DNA from: Cupriavidus basilensis
GTDB lineage: Bacteria > Pseudomonadota > Gammaproteobacteria > Burkholderiales > Burkholderiaceae
Length of the DNA stretch: 54,649 nt
Direction of reading: 5' to 3'
NCBI RefSeq assembly: GCF_029335485.1
Contig: NZ_JARJLM010000392.1
Coordinates: 1-54,649, forward strand
Shown: one piece after another, positions 45,261 through 53,932 of the stretch
Layout: each line of letters starts with the position of its first letter
Numbering within the stretch: the stretch's first letter is position 1
Notes under the pieces: model-generated
Told to the model about the DNA's origin: nothing
Databases searched by the model: none
Seen by the model: the letters and a program-made list of their open reading frames with translations, nothing else
Position numbers and translations under genes: made by a program

Positions 45261-46109
45261 TCAGCGGCGCCGCCCGGCAACGTAGCCAAGCAGGCCGGAC
45301 AGGTCGCGGGCGGCGCGCTTGACCTCGCGTTCCACGCGCTCGCGCAGCGCGCTGTCGCGTTCGAAGCGGATTTCCGGGCCGGCCACGCTGATGGCGGCCA
45401 CGGTGGCGCCGCTGGCATCGAACACCGGCGCCGCGCAGGAGTCGATGCCGGGCTCGAACGCGGAGAAACTCCATGCGCAGCCGCGTTCGCGGTCGGCGGC
45501 AAGGATATCGCCCAGGCGGGCGTAGGTGGCCGGGCTCTGCCCGGTCACCATCTTAAGGGGTTCCTCGCCCAGGCGCTCGCGCAGCGCAGCTTCGGGCAAG
45601 CCGGCAATCAGCATGCGCCCCGGGGTGGTGAGATGGGCCGGCACCCGGCTGCCCACCTGGATATTGCTCACCAGGGTGGTTTGCGGCATGTCGCGCAGCA
45701 GGTAGAGCACGTCGCCGCCATCCAGCACGCCAAGGTAGGCCGACAACTGCAGGGATTCGCTTAGACCCGCCAGCACGCTGCGCGCGAATACGGTGAGATC
45801 CTTGGAGGCCAGCACCTTGGCAGCCAGCTTGACCAGGTCGAAGCCGGCCTGGTGGCCGCCCTGCGGCAGCCGTTCCACCATGCCCTCGTGTTCCAGCGTG
45901 GCGAGCAGCCGCATCACCGTCACGCGGTTCACGTCGATGCGCCGGCCGACCTCGCTCAGGTTGGTGGTGGACCCGCCCTCCGCGATAAAGCGCAGCAGCC
46001 GCAAGGCGCGGATCACCGGGCCGACCAGTTGCGTCTTGTCTTCATCGCCGCCATCGGCGATCTCGTTGGCGGCGGGCGCGGGCTGGGTCAGCGTGGGATT
46101 CTTGCTCAT
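45261..46109 (-). CDS. IclR-family transcriptional regulator
   Basis: A 282-residue regulator. The winged helix (about 30-95) includes IRALRLLRFIAEGGSTTNLS and RIDVNRVTVMRLLATLEHEG. The C-terminal IclR effector domain contains VGSRVPAHLTTPGRMLIAGL and FEPGIDSCAAPVFDASGATV. The start at 46109 gives MSKNPTLTQPAPAANE as N-terminus, with no convincing upstream site. Unusually it lies between the monooxygenase and the dioxygenase in the same direction, 37 and 75 bases from each, so it is probably transcribed with them and autoregulates. Confidence 0.9.
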   Translation of the reverse strand: MSKNPTLTQPAPAANEIADGGDEDKTQLVGPVIRALRLLRFIAEGGSTTNLSEVGRRIDVNRVTVMRLLATLEHEGMVERLPQGGHQAGFDLVKLAAKVLASKDLTVFARSVLAGLSESLQLSAYLGVLDGGDVLYLLRDMPQTTLVSNIQVGSRVPAHLTTPGRMLIAGLPEAALRERLGEEPLKMVTGQSPATYARLGDILAADRERGCAWSFSAFEPGIDSCAAPVFDASGATVAAISVAGPEIRFERDSALRERVEREVKRAARDLSGLLGYVAGRRR

Positions 46110-46146
46110 CGGTTCCGGTTGGGCGGGGTGGTGGCGGGGCCCTTGC

Positions 46147-47271
46147 TCAGAGCGGTACCTGCCAGGCGTTGTAATCGTACACCCAGTCCGCGTTGCCGCC
46201 TTCCTTGAGCCAGGCATTGCTGCGCGAGCCGATCTGGATGTGGCTGGTGCGCTCAAAGCGCGCGGCCCGGTAGCGTGCGAGCGCCGCCGGGATGCCGTTG
46301 CCGTCCGCTTCGGCCAGGCAGCGGGCCAGCACCACGCCGTCCTCGATGGCCATGCCGGCGCCTTGCGCCATGAAGGGCATCATCGGGTGGCAGGCATCGC
46401 CCAGCAGCGTGACCGTGCCGGCCGACCACGCTGGCAGCGGGTTGCGCACGTACAGCGCGGAGATCAGCACGTCGTCGCAGGCGTCGAGCAGGGCGCGGGC
46501 CTCCGGATGAAAACCGGCGTAGGCGGCGCGCACGTCTTCCACGCGGCCCGGCGTGGTCCAGGACTCATGGCGCCAGCTTTCCTGCGCCACCGTGGCGAAG
46601 ACAAAGATTTCGCGGCCGCGGTTGAGCGGGAAGGTCACGATCTGCGAGGTCGCCTCCGGGCCCCACCATTTGGTGAAGGCCTGCAGGTTAGGCGTGGACA
46701 GGCGTTGCGCGGGCACCACCGCGCGGTAGGCCACCACGCCGGTAAAGACCGGATGTTCGGGTCCGAACAATGCGGTGCGCACCGCCGAATGGATGCCATC
46801 GGCGCCAATCAGCACGTCGACGTCGTCCTGCGTGCCATCGGCGAAGCGCAACGTGGCGCCGGCTTCATGCGGCATGATTTCCGCGGCCTTTTTCCCGAGC
46901 TTCACGCACTCGCCGGGCAGCGCGCCTTCCAGCGCGGTCATCAGGTCGCCACGGTGCATGGTGAGTTGCGGCGCGCCGTAGCGGATCTCGGCCTCGTCGG
47001 ACATGGCCAGGCGCGAGGTTTCCTCGCCCGTATCCCAGACCCGGCTGATGCGGTGGGTGGGCCGCGCAGCGGTCTCGCGCAACGCTTCGCCGACACCCAG
47101 GCCATCCAGGGCGCGCACGGCGTTAGGGGTGAGGTTGATATCGGCTCCAACCCGGGCGAAGCGCGCAGCCTGCTCGAACACAACCACGTCCTGCCCGAGT
47201 TTGCGCAGCGCAATCGCCGCGGCGAGGCCGCCGATGCCGGCGCCGTTGATGCCAATCTTTTGTGAAGCCAT
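46147..47271 (-). CDS. FAD-dependent aromatic monooxygenase
   Basis: A 374-residue class A flavin monooxygenase. The FAD site is INGAGIGGLAAAIALRKLGQ, and the second FAD motif is VTLLGDACHPMMPFMAQGAG. DVLIGADGIHSAVR is the conserved DG motif binding FAD and NAD(P)H. The C-terminal ADWVYDYNAW-QVPL is like that of salicylate- and 6-hydroxynicotinate-hydroxylases (NahG/NicC group). It probably hydroxylates, possibly with decarboxylation, a small aromatic acid, with the product going to the LigB-type dioxygenase. The substrate is inference. Confidence 0.88.
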   Translation of the reverse strand: MASQKIGINGAGIGGLAAAIALRKLGQDVVVFEQAARFARVGADINLTPNAVRALDGLGVGEALRETAARPTHRISRVWDTGEETSRLAMSDEAEIRYGAPQLTMHRGDLMTALEGALPGECVKLGKKAAEIMPHEAGATLRFADGTQDDVDVLIGADGIHSAVRTALFGPEHPVFTGVVAYRAVVPAQRLSTPNLQAFTKWWGPEATSQIVTFPLNRGREIFVFATVAQESWRHESWTTPGRVEDVRAAYAGFHPEARALLDACDDVLISALYVRNPLPAWSAGTVTLLGDACHPMMPFMAQGAGMAIEDGVVLARCLAEADGNGIPAALARYRAARFERTSHIQIGSRSNAWLKEGGNADWVYDYNAWQVPL

Positions 47272-47353
47272 GGTGCTTGTTCCTCTGGGGTCGCCTTGGA
47301 GTGGGCCCGGATGTGCGCCTCGCTGCTCAGCGGCTGCGCTTGCCGGTGTGTAT

Positions 47354-47377
47354 GTTCAAATATGAACGTAGTGTTCA
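47354..47377. promoter_or_regulatory. Candidate IclR operator before the monooxygenase
   Basis: GTTCA AATA TGAAC (47354-47367) is a palindrome, followed by a third half site TGTTCA (47372-47377). It is about 80-105 bases before the monooxygenase start in otherwise unremarkable sequence. IclR proteins bind such AT-rich palindromes near the promoters they control. The adjacent IclR gene is the obvious candidate. Confidence 0.5.
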
Positions 47378-47442
47378 TAAAAGAATATAAAGACGGCAAA
47401 TGGATGTCAATCCGAGGGTTTACTCGGGGGTGAGCGAGGAAA

Positions 47443-47461
47443 GAGGCCGCATTGCGGCCTC
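47443..47461 (-). terminator. Perfect hairpin, likely terminator
   Basis: GAGGCCGC ATT GCGGCCTC: eight perfect pairs with a three-base loop. On the minus strand TTTCC follows. It would end minus-strand transcripts coming from the small 16-residue frame or the YdcF-like gene. Confidence 0.6.
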
Positions 47462-47484
47462 AGACTGTTGATAAACCTGAAGCA

Positions 47485-47535
47485 TTAGCCGAAGCCGCCG
47501 AACCGGCCAAAGCCGCGCGCCATGACGACGGCCAT
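47485..47535 (-). CDS. Possible 16-residue peptide gene
   Basis: ATG at 47535 to TAA encodes MAVVMARGFGRFGGFG. Upstream is GAGAGAGGGAGAG, a purine-rich ribosome-binding-like stretch, and the hairpin terminator starts 24 bases after the stop. The Gly-Phe-rich ending is unlike random sequence. It is 109 bases downstream of the YdcF-like gene and could be its co-transcribed partner. It may equally be chance. Confidence 0.3.
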   Translation of the reverse strand: MAVVMARGFGRFGGFG

Positions 47536-47644
47536 CTCTCCCTCTCTCCTCAGGGCTGAGATTTGCCCACACTCATGAGCGACTGACGGTTTTCCCGGCA
47601 AGCGGCGGCGGTTCTTTGCGTGCCGGTGCGACGCGCTTCGGAGA

Positions 47645-48442
47645 TTAATATTCCCGCAATACCCAACCACTGATAAACGCGAAATACTCGCGCAACCAGG
47701 CGTTGTAGCGCAAATAGAGCGGCGTTGGGGCTCCTGCGCCAGACACTGTCCGGAACCCTGCCTTATGCGCAATCCGCTTCGCGCGTACCAGATGAAAATC
47801 ACTGGTCACCAGCACCAGCGGGTCTCCAGCGCTCACGCCCTGTTGCTCCAGCAACCGGCGGCTGAAGAGCAGGTTTTCCTCGGTGCTGGTACTCCGGTCC
47901 TCCCGGATCAGGCGATCCGGCTCCAGGCCGTGCGCGATCAGGTAGTCGGCCATGATGTCCGCCTCACTGCAGCGCAGCCCGAAGTCCTGACCGCCGCTCA
48001 CCACCACTCGCGCCGCTGGCCATTGCCGTGCCAGTGCCAGGCCTTTTTCCAGTCGCGCAGCCAGGGTAGGCGACGCGGTGCAGTGTGGCGTGCCGGAGCC
48101 CAGTATGAGGATGGTTTTTGCGGGCGACCCCGTTGCCGCGGATTCGGAAATGCCGGCGTCGATGAAATAGAAGAACATTCCCAAGGTCACCAGCCACCCA
48201 GCAAATGCCGCCCCGCCTACCCCCCAGATCCATCGGTTCCGCCGGCTAGCCCTGCGCCATTGCGCCACGGCCTTCCAGCGCCATGACAGCGCGAGAAAGG
48301 CCGCGCCGATCGCCAGAGGGAGGACGACACCAAAGTTGAACAGGCCCATCAGCATCAGCGCGATGGCATCGGCAATCAGCAGTGCGCCAAGCAGTGCAAG
48401 GCAGATGCGCCGCCAGGTAGCGCCAGTTTTCAAGTCATGCAT
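47645..48442 (-). CDS. YdcF/DUF218-family membrane protein
   Basis: A 265-residue protein. Three membrane segments (about 20-40, 47-60 and 81-105) are followed by the periplasmic DUF218/YdcF domain: TILILGSGTPHCTASPTLAARL, ARVVVSGGQDFGLRCSEADIM, DRLIREDRSTSTEENLLFSR and VLVTSDFHLVRAKRIAHKAG. This family (with SanA, ElyC) is implicated in envelope integrity and peptidoglycan assembly. The ATG at 48442 was chosen because the longer frame adds 46 non-membrane residues. No clear ribosome binding site was seen. Confidence 0.85.
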   Translation of the reverse strand: MHDLKTGATWRRICLALLGALLIADAIALMLMGLFNFGVVLPLAIGAAFLALSWRWKAVAQWRRASRRNRWIWGVGGAAFAGWLVTLGMFFYFIDAGISESAATGSPAKTILILGSGTPHCTASPTLAARLEKGLALARQWPAARVVVSGGQDFGLRCSEADIMADYLIAHGLEPDRLIREDRSTSTEENLLFSRRLLEQQGVSAGDPLVLVTSDFHLVRAKRIAHKAGFRTVSGAGAPTPLYLRYNAWLREYFAFISGWVLREY

Positions 48443-48580
48443 TGTTGTTCGAACCCACACCGTCAGTGAGTTGGCTAGTTGGTCGGGGTGATGCAAGGCC
48501 CGGCGCACCCCACTGTCCGTCAGGCCCAAGGGCGCGCAGGCGATCCAGGACGAGAGCGTTGAGGGGCCATGTCGCTCCAC

Positions 48581-49195
48581 TCAATCGACAACGGTGCGTG
48601 CGTCGCTTTCATCCAGGCAAACGGTCAGTTGCATGCCTTCCTTGTTGAAGGCGCAGTAGGGCAGGGGCGCACGCAGAGCGTTGGCGAGCGGGATGCCTGC
48701 GAAGATCAGAATCAATGATCCGGCGACCACGGATCGCACCAGCATCCCTGTGCCCGATATCGGACGATGACGCTGGGCGCGGACCGCCCTGACATGCAGG
48801 AATACCCCGCCACACAGCAGCGCCAGGCCGACCAGCATCGCTGCGGCAATCTCTTCCCGCCCTGGCGATAGAATCAGGTCGCCAACGTGATTTTCGGGAT
48901 AGTGCAACAGCCACCAGGCACCTGCGCATACTTGCAGGACCCCAGCCATGCACCAGGCAGCACGGTGCCCTGCCAGACGAAACGCCGAGGCCACGAGCAT
49001 GCCGGCAATCGCCGCGATCCAGGCGCCGGCATACATCATTTGATTGAAACTACCGCCAAACAGGGTGCCGCCCACGTCCAGAGGCCGCATCCCGTGGAAG
49101 GAAATCCAGCCGAGACTGGTAACGATCCCCAGAAGGGCAGTCCAGCTCAAAGCGGTGTCCAGCCATAACCACAGTCTTGGCACAGGACGAGTCAT
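48581..49195 (-). CDS. Membrane protein of unknown function
   Basis: A 204-residue protein with five to six hydrophobic segments (LDTALSWTALLGIVTSLGWI, YAGAWIAAIAGMLVASAFRL, AAAMLVGLALLCGGVFLHV and SVVAGSLILIFAGIPLANAL) and two cysteines near the end (PYCAF, TVCLDE). It overlaps the exonuclease stop by four bases (ATGA), so the two are coupled. The YdcF-like gene follows in the same direction. No known family recognised. Confidence 0.65.
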   Translation of the reverse strand: MTRPVPRLWLWLDTALSWTALLGIVTSLGWISFHGMRPLDVGGTLFGGSFNQMMYAGAWIAAIAGMLVASAFRLAGHRAAWCMAGVLQVCAGAWWLLHYPENHVGDLILSPGREEIAAAMLVGLALLCGGVFLHVRAVRAQRHRPISGTGMLVRSVVAGSLILIFAGIPLANALRAPLPYCAFNKEGMQLTVCLDESDARTVVD

Positions 49196-49845
49196 CGGCG
49201 GCGTTCCGAGGCTCCGCTCACATCGGATCGCGTCTGGCTTTCGCCCAGCGAGCGCAGGAGCGCCGGCACCTTGGCGCTGCTGGTGGTCTGCACGCGGGCG
49301 ATGAGGTCGTAGTCCACGCGGCTCATGCCGTAAGCCTGGGCGATATCGTGCTGCAGGCGGTGCCAGAGGTGGCTGGTCATCTGCGCATCGGCCATCGCCC
49401 GGTGGGCACGCCCGGCCTTCGGCAAGCGCAGCATATCCACCAGCGTCGACAACCGGTGGTTTTGCGCGTGCGGGTAGACGCGCCGCGAAACGAGCATCGT
49501 GCAGGCAAAGGACTGATCGGCGGCCATCCCCAACTGCGCAAGCTCGGCTTGCCAGAACCTGCGGTCGAACCCCGCATTGTGGGCCACCACGGGATGCTTG
49601 CCGACGAATTGGGCCACTTCGCGCATCACCTTCGACGCCGCGGGCGCCGACGCAATCATGTCGTTGGTGATGCCGGTGAGGTGCACGACGTCCGAAGGGA
49701 TGCGTCTGCCCGCGTTCATCAGGCTCTGATACTGGTCGACGATTTCCCCGTCGCGCAGCAGGATGACAGCAATTTCCGTGGCCCGGTCGCCTTGACGCGG
49801 TGACAGTCCTGTCGTTTCAAAATCCAGAACCGCAACGGTCTGCAT
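49192..49845 (-). CDS. DnaQ-like 3-prime to 5-prime exonuclease
   Basis: A 217-residue DEDDh exonuclease. Exo I is VAVLDFETTGLS (D8, E10); Exo II is PVVAHNAGFDRRFW; Exo III is HRAMADAQMTSHLWHRL with the catalytic His and Asp. It resembles the epsilon-type (PolC-like) proofreading domain but is a stand-alone enzyme, lacking the UvrC-like or polymerase-binding extension. It is the first gene of the operon with the membrane protein and perhaps the YdcF-like gene. Confidence 0.9.
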   Translation of the reverse strand: MQTVAVLDFETTGLSPRQGDRATEIAVILLRDGEIVDQYQSLMNAGRRIPSDVVHLTGITNDMIASAPAASKVMREVAQFVGKHPVVAHNAGFDRRFWQAELAQLGMAADQSFACTMLVSRRVYPHAQNHRLSTLVDMLRLPKAGRAHRAMADAQMTSHLWHRLQHDIAQAYGMSRVDYDLIARVQTTSSAKVPALLRSLGESQTRSDVSGASERRR

Positions 49846-49892
49846 AGTGTTCTTTTCCTATTGTTGGTCAATCGGCCGCGCGTGCCACCGGG

Positions 49893-50867
49893 TCAGGACG
49901 ACTGCGTCTGCGCCGCCGGTGCGGGCTTCATCGTCCGCCGCCGCGCGCGCGCCGCCAGGCCGCTGCCAAGCGCCCAGCGCAACGTTGGCGCCAGCACCCG
50001 CATGCCGGCCAGCGAGACCGGACGGCGGATCGCGGCGCTGCCATGCAGCCCAAGCTCGCGCTGTACCCAGCGCGGCAACAGCGCAATGCCAGCGTCGCCC
50101 ATGATACGCACCGCCGGCACCAGCAGCGGGCTGACCACCGGCATGGCCATGACCAGCCGCACCACTTCGCGGGTGCGATCGCTCACCACCAGTTGTGGGC
50201 GCATGCGCTCCAGATAGGCGGCGATGGCGGCGGCGCTGCGCGGCACGTCGGTTGCGCCGAGCATCTCGGCGATCTGCGCCACTTCCGTGTAGTAGCGATC
50301 CTGCTCGGCCACCGGGAGTGGGCCGACATAGCGCAGGTAAGCCGTGAGAAAGCTCGACACCTCGGCCACATGCACCCAGGTCAGCAGCGCCGGATCGTCG
50401 GCTGAGTAGGGGCGGCCATCCGGCGCCGTGCCCTTGACCGACGCGTGGATGCGCCTGACGCGGTCAATCAGCGCCAGCGCATCGGCGCGGTTGCCGTAGG
50501 TGGTGCCGGCGATGAACTGCGCGGTGCGGCCCAGGCGGCCCTGCATATCGGTACGGAAGGTGGAATGATCCCACACGCCGGCCAGCGCCAGCGGATGCAT
50601 GGCCTGCATCAGCAGGGCGCTGACGCCGCCAGCCAGCATCGCGGGGAAATCCGCGTGCACGCGCCAGCAGACCGCGTCCGGCCCGAACAGCCCGGGATCC
50701 CCGGGCGGGTTGTCGTAGTCGAGGCTGAGGCCGGAGTTGCTGCGGGTCAGGCCCCGCACCTGCGCGCCGGCACGGGCGCGCAGGCGGTCCAGCAGCCGGC
50801 GGGGAAGGGGGACGGCCTGGGACGTGGACGGCGGGGTGCCGGGTTGTTGGCCTTGCGAGCCGCTCAT
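49893..50867 (-). CDS. MpaB-like oxygenase (DUF2236)
   Basis: A 324-residue protein of the DUF2236/MpaB family. It has AVCWRVHADFPAMLAGGVSA, LLMQAMHPLALAGVWDHSTF and GTTYGNRADALALIDRVRRI, then LLTWVHVAEVSSFLTAYLRY. These His-rich helices are the probable haem-binding part. Latex-clearing (Lcp) and MpaB-type oxygenases share the fold. Its actual substrate is unknown. The start is the ATG at 50867; a TTG further upstream is less likely. It follows cioB after 44 bases and may be in the same transcript. Confidence 0.85.
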   Translation of the reverse strand: MSGSQGQQPGTPPSTSQAVPLPRRLLDRLRARAGAQVRGLTRSNSGLSLDYDNPPGDPGLFGPDAVCWRVHADFPAMLAGGVSALLMQAMHPLALAGVWDHSTFRTDMQGRLGRTAQFIAGTTYGNRADALALIDRVRRIHASVKGTAPDGRPYSADDPALLTWVHVAEVSSFLTAYLRYVGPLPVAEQDRYYTEVAQIAEMLGATDVPRSAAAIAAYLERMRPQLVVSDRTREVVRLVMAMPVVSPLLVPAVRIMGDAGIALLPRWVQRELGLHGSAAIRRPVSLAGMRVLAPTLRWALGSGLAARARRRTMKPAPAAQTQSS

Positions 50868-50911
50868 AGGTGCCTGGTGTGCGTGGTGTTGCGAGGTTGA
50901 TTGACCGCCGC

Positions 50912-51934
50912 TCAATAGTAATGCAGGTCAGTCGCCTTCCCCCAGAATACACGGTAGGCATACAGCGTGTAACCCAGGATGGTAGGCAGCACCACTGCCG
51001 CGCCCACCAGGATCACCCCCAGCGATTCCGGCGCGCTCGCAGCTTGCCAGATATCGATCTTGTCCACCACAAGGTAGGGGAAGATGCTGTACGCCAGGCC
51101 ATTGAACGCCATCAGGAAGATCACCGCGGTACCGGCGAAGGGCACCCAGCACCAGCGGTCGTTGCCGCGGTCGTGCATGGCCGGCATGCGGCGCAGCAGC
51201 CGGTCGATGATAACGAACAGCGCCACCGTCACCAGCGGGATCGGCGCCAGCAGGATGATGTTCGGCAGCGAGAACCATTTGTCGAAGATGCGTTGGCTCA
51301 CCATCGGCGTCACCACCGAGATCGCCGCCACCCCCACGCCGGTCAGCCACAGGCTGCGACGGGCCCAGTACATGGCGCGCCGCTGCAGGCTGCCGCTGGT
51401 CTTCATGATCAGCCAGCCCGCGCCCAGCAGGCAGTAGCCCGCCACCAGGCATAGTCCCACCACCACGGCAAAGGCCAGGTCGAGCCAGTCGTACCTGAAT
51501 CCGGTGATGTACAGGCCCAGCATCAGGCCCTGGGAGAAGGCGGCCAGCAGCGAACCGGCGTAGAAGGCGCGGTTCCACCACGGCTTGTGGTGGGCGCGCG
51601 CCTTGACGCGGAAGTCGAAGGCTACGCCGCGGATGATCAGTCCCGCCAGCATCAGCGCCACCGGCAGGTACAGCTGGGTCAGGATCGCGCCATGGGCGAT
51701 CGGGAAGGCGGTGAGCAGCAGGCCCACGCCGAGTACGAGCCAGGTCTCGTTGGCATCCCAGAAGGGGCCGATCGAGGCGATCATGGTGTCCTTGTCGGCA
51801 TCGTCCGCGCGGCGCAGCAACACGCCGACGCCGAGATCGTAGCCGTCCAGGATGACGTAGATCAACATCGAGATGCCCATCAGGGCGAGGAACACCAGCG
51901 GCATCCAGCCGGCGGGTTGGGTCAGGTCGTTCAT
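50912..51934 (-). CDS. cioB: Cytochrome bd-type quinol oxidase subunit II
   Basis: A 340-residue membrane subunit with about eight hydrophobic segments, beginning GWMPLVFLALMGISMLIYVI then LDGYDLGVGVL, the typical CydB/CioB start. It also has ASIGPFWDANETWLVLGVGL and, near the end, FNGLAYSIFPYLVVDK. It pairs with CioA to reduce O2 with quinol electrons. GGAG lies six bases before the ATG, which overlaps the cioA stop by four bases. No small cydX gene is seen after it; MpaB follows. Confidence 0.94.
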   Translation of the reverse strand: MNDLTQPAGWMPLVFLALMGISMLIYVILDGYDLGVGVLLRRADDADKDTMIASIGPFWDANETWLVLGVGLLLTAFPIAHGAILTQLYLPVALMLAGLIIRGVAFDFRVKARAHHKPWWNRAFYAGSLLAAFSQGLMLGLYITGFRYDWLDLAFAVVVGLCLVAGYCLLGAGWLIMKTSGSLQRRAMYWARRSLWLTGVGVAAISVVTPMVSQRIFDKWFSLPNIILLAPIPLVTVALFVIIDRLLRRMPAMHDRGNDRWCWVPFAGTAVIFLMAFNGLAYSIFPYLVVDKIDIWQAASAPESLGVILVGAAVVLPTILGYTLYAYRVFWGKATDLHYY

Positions 51935-53310
51935 TCTGCGCTCCGCAATTCGCCGGGCACCACGGCTTGAGGGGTTTCGATCCCGGGCTCGTCCGTAGTC
52001 TGGCTGGCACCTGCCTTGCGGGCCAGATAGAACACCACCGAGACATAAGCGGCGATCAGCGCCAGGTAGAGTGAGAGATACATGGCCAGGGTGGCGCCGA
52101 TCATGGTCGCCGGCACCTTGGAGGCCGCCTGCGCGGTCGTCAGCACGCCATACACCAGATAGGGCTGGCGGCCGATTTCCGTGACGTACCAGCCCGCCAC
52201 CAGGGCTACCCAGCCGGAGAAAGTCATGGCCACCAGCATGCGGGCCATCCACGGTGCGGGCTGTCCTTGCCTGCGCAGCTGCCAGGCCGCCAGCCACGAC
52301 ACTGCCAGCATCAGCAGGCCCACGCCCACCATGATGCGGAAGGCGAAGAACAGCGGCGCCACCGGGGGATGCTTGTCGCCAAAGGCGTCGATGCCCTTGA
52401 TCTCGCCGTCGGCGCTGTGGGTCAGGTAGAGCGACGCCAGCTTGGGAATGGCGATCTCGAAATCATTGCTGCGCGTGCTTGCATTGGGCAGTCCGAGCAG
52501 CACGGCTGGCGCGCCTTTCCCGGTCTTCCAGATACCCTCCATCGCGGCGATCTTGGCCGGCTGGTGGTGCAGCGTATTCAGGCCGTGCAGGTCGCCCGCC
52601 ACGATCTGCAGCGGGATCAGGACGGCCGCGATGACTACGCCGGTGCGCAGGGCGGCCAGCACGTCGGGCGCGCGGTCGCCGCGTAGCCAGCGATAGGCCG
52701 AAATACCCGCCAGCAGGAAGGCCACGGTCAGGCCCGACGCCAGCAGCATATGGACGAAGCGGTACGGGAAGGACGGGTTGAAGATCACCGCCAGCCAGCT
52801 CGTCACGTGGGCGCGGCCGTCGATCATCTCGAAGCCGGCCGGGGTTTGCATCCACGAATTCAGTGCCAGGATCCAGAACGCCGACAGCGTGGTGCCGCCC
52901 GCCACCAGCAGCGTGGCGATCGTATGGGTGCGGTTGCTGACCCGGCGCATGCCGAACAGCATGATGCCGAGGAAGGTGGCTTCCAGGAAGAAGGCGGTCA
53001 GTACCTCGTAGGCCAGCAGCGGCCCGGCGATATTGCCCACCGTTTCCATATAGCCCGGCCAGTTGGTGCCGAACTGGAAGCTCATGGTGATGCCGCTGAC
53101 AACGCCCAGCGCGAAGGTCAGGGCGAAGATCTTTACCCAGAAGCGGTAGGCCGCCATCCAGCGGTCGTCGCCGGTCTTGTTGAAGCGCAGCTTGAAGAAC
53201 AGCAGCACCCACGTCAGCGCGATGCTGATGGTGGGGAAGAGGATGTGGAAAGTGATATTGGCGGCAAACTGCACGCGCGCCAGCACCACCGGGTCTAACG
53301 ACGAAAACAT
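51931..53310 (-). CDS. cioA: Cytochrome bd-type quinol oxidase subunit I, CIO type
   Basis: A 459-residue subunit with haem b and d sites and the quinol-binding Q-loop. The N-terminus LDPVVLARVQFAANITFHIL carries the haem ligand His, and GWYVTEIGRQPYLVYGVLTT and HQPAKIAAMEGIWKT are signature blocks. The Q-loop is short, as in the cyanide-insensitive oxidase branch (CioA) rather than E. coli CydA. This oxidase works at low oxygen and under respiratory poisons. A GbsR-type regulator is four bases upstream in the same direction, so they are co-transcribed. Confidence 0.95.
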   Translation of the reverse strand: MFSSLDPVVLARVQFAANITFHILFPTISIALTWVLLFFKLRFNKTGDDRWMAAYRFWVKIFALTFALGVVSGITMSFQFGTNWPGYMETVGNIAGPLLAYEVLTAFFLEATFLGIMLFGMRRVSNRTHTIATLLVAGGTTLSAFWILALNSWMQTPAGFEMIDGRAHVTSWLAVIFNPSFPYRFVHMLLASGLTVAFLLAGISAYRWLRGDRAPDVLAALRTGVVIAAVLIPLQIVAGDLHGLNTLHHQPAKIAAMEGIWKTGKGAPAVLLGLPNASTRSNDFEIAIPKLASLYLTHSADGEIKGIDAFGDKHPPVAPLFFAFRIMVGVGLLMLAVSWLAAWQLRRQGQPAPWMARMLVAMTFSGWVALVAGWYVTEIGRQPYLVYGVLTTAQAASKVPATMIGATLAMYLSLYLALIAAYVSVVFYLARKAGASQTTDEPGIETPQAVVPGELRSAE

Positions 53311-53314
53311 GGAA

Positions 53315-53932
53315 CTACTCCTTCCGGGTGCGGGTAGGCTTGGCTTTTACGACGCTGGCCGGGGGGCTGTCGGCGCGAGGCTTGCCGCCGATGGCGGCAC
53401 TGAGCTTGTCCTTGACCTCGAGCAGCTTGTTCACCCTGGAGCCGAGCTTCATCAGCTTTTCCAGCGTGGCCACGTCGAGTTTCTGGATATCGCCGAACCA
53501 GCTCGTGACCAGCAGGATCAGCTGGTACATCTCCTTCATCCGCTCCTGCGCATGGCGGTCGTTCGGATCGGACGGGTTTTCCAGCTGAACTTCGCGCAGC
53601 ATCGACAAAGTCGGGTCGATCTCACGCCGGCGGCGCTCCTCGGCCAGGGTCCGGAAAATGGCCCAGACATCGTCCGGCGCCGAGAAATACTCGCGGCGGT
53701 CGCCTGGCTGGTGCGACAGCTTCACCAGGTTCCACGACTCCAGCTCCTTCAGGCCGATGCTGACGTTGGAGCGGGAAAATCCCAGCGCCTCGGCGATCTC
53801 GTCGGCGTTGAGCGGGCGCGACGCCGTAAACAGCAGGGCGTAGATCTGCCCGACCGTACGGTTGATGCCCCAGCGGCTGCCCATCTCACCAAAATGGAGT
53901 ACGAAGCGCTGGATCAGGGGCGAGAGTTGCAT
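53315..53932 (-). CDS. GbsR/MarR-type regulator
   Basis: A 205-residue regulator. The winged helix-turn-helix lies at about 20-85 (GINRTVGQIYALLFTASRPL, LGFSRSNVSIGLKELESWNL). The C-terminal region (about 110-175) is a helical dimerisation domain, and a basic tail ends KPTRTRKE. The GbsR-like family includes regulators of osmoprotectant genes, but some members stand before cytochrome bd operons. Position and spacing to cioA suggest that it controls the oxidase. Confidence 0.9.
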   Translation of the reverse strand: MQLSPLIQRFVLHFGEMGSRWGINRTVGQIYALLFTASRPLNADEIAEALGFSRSNVSIGLKELESWNLVKLSHQPGDRREYFSAPDDVWAIFRTLAEERRRREIDPTLSMLREVQLENPSDPNDRHAQERMKEMYQLILLVTSWFGDIQKLDVATLEKLMKLGSRVNKLLEVKDKLSAAIGGKPRADSPPASVVKAKPTRTRKE

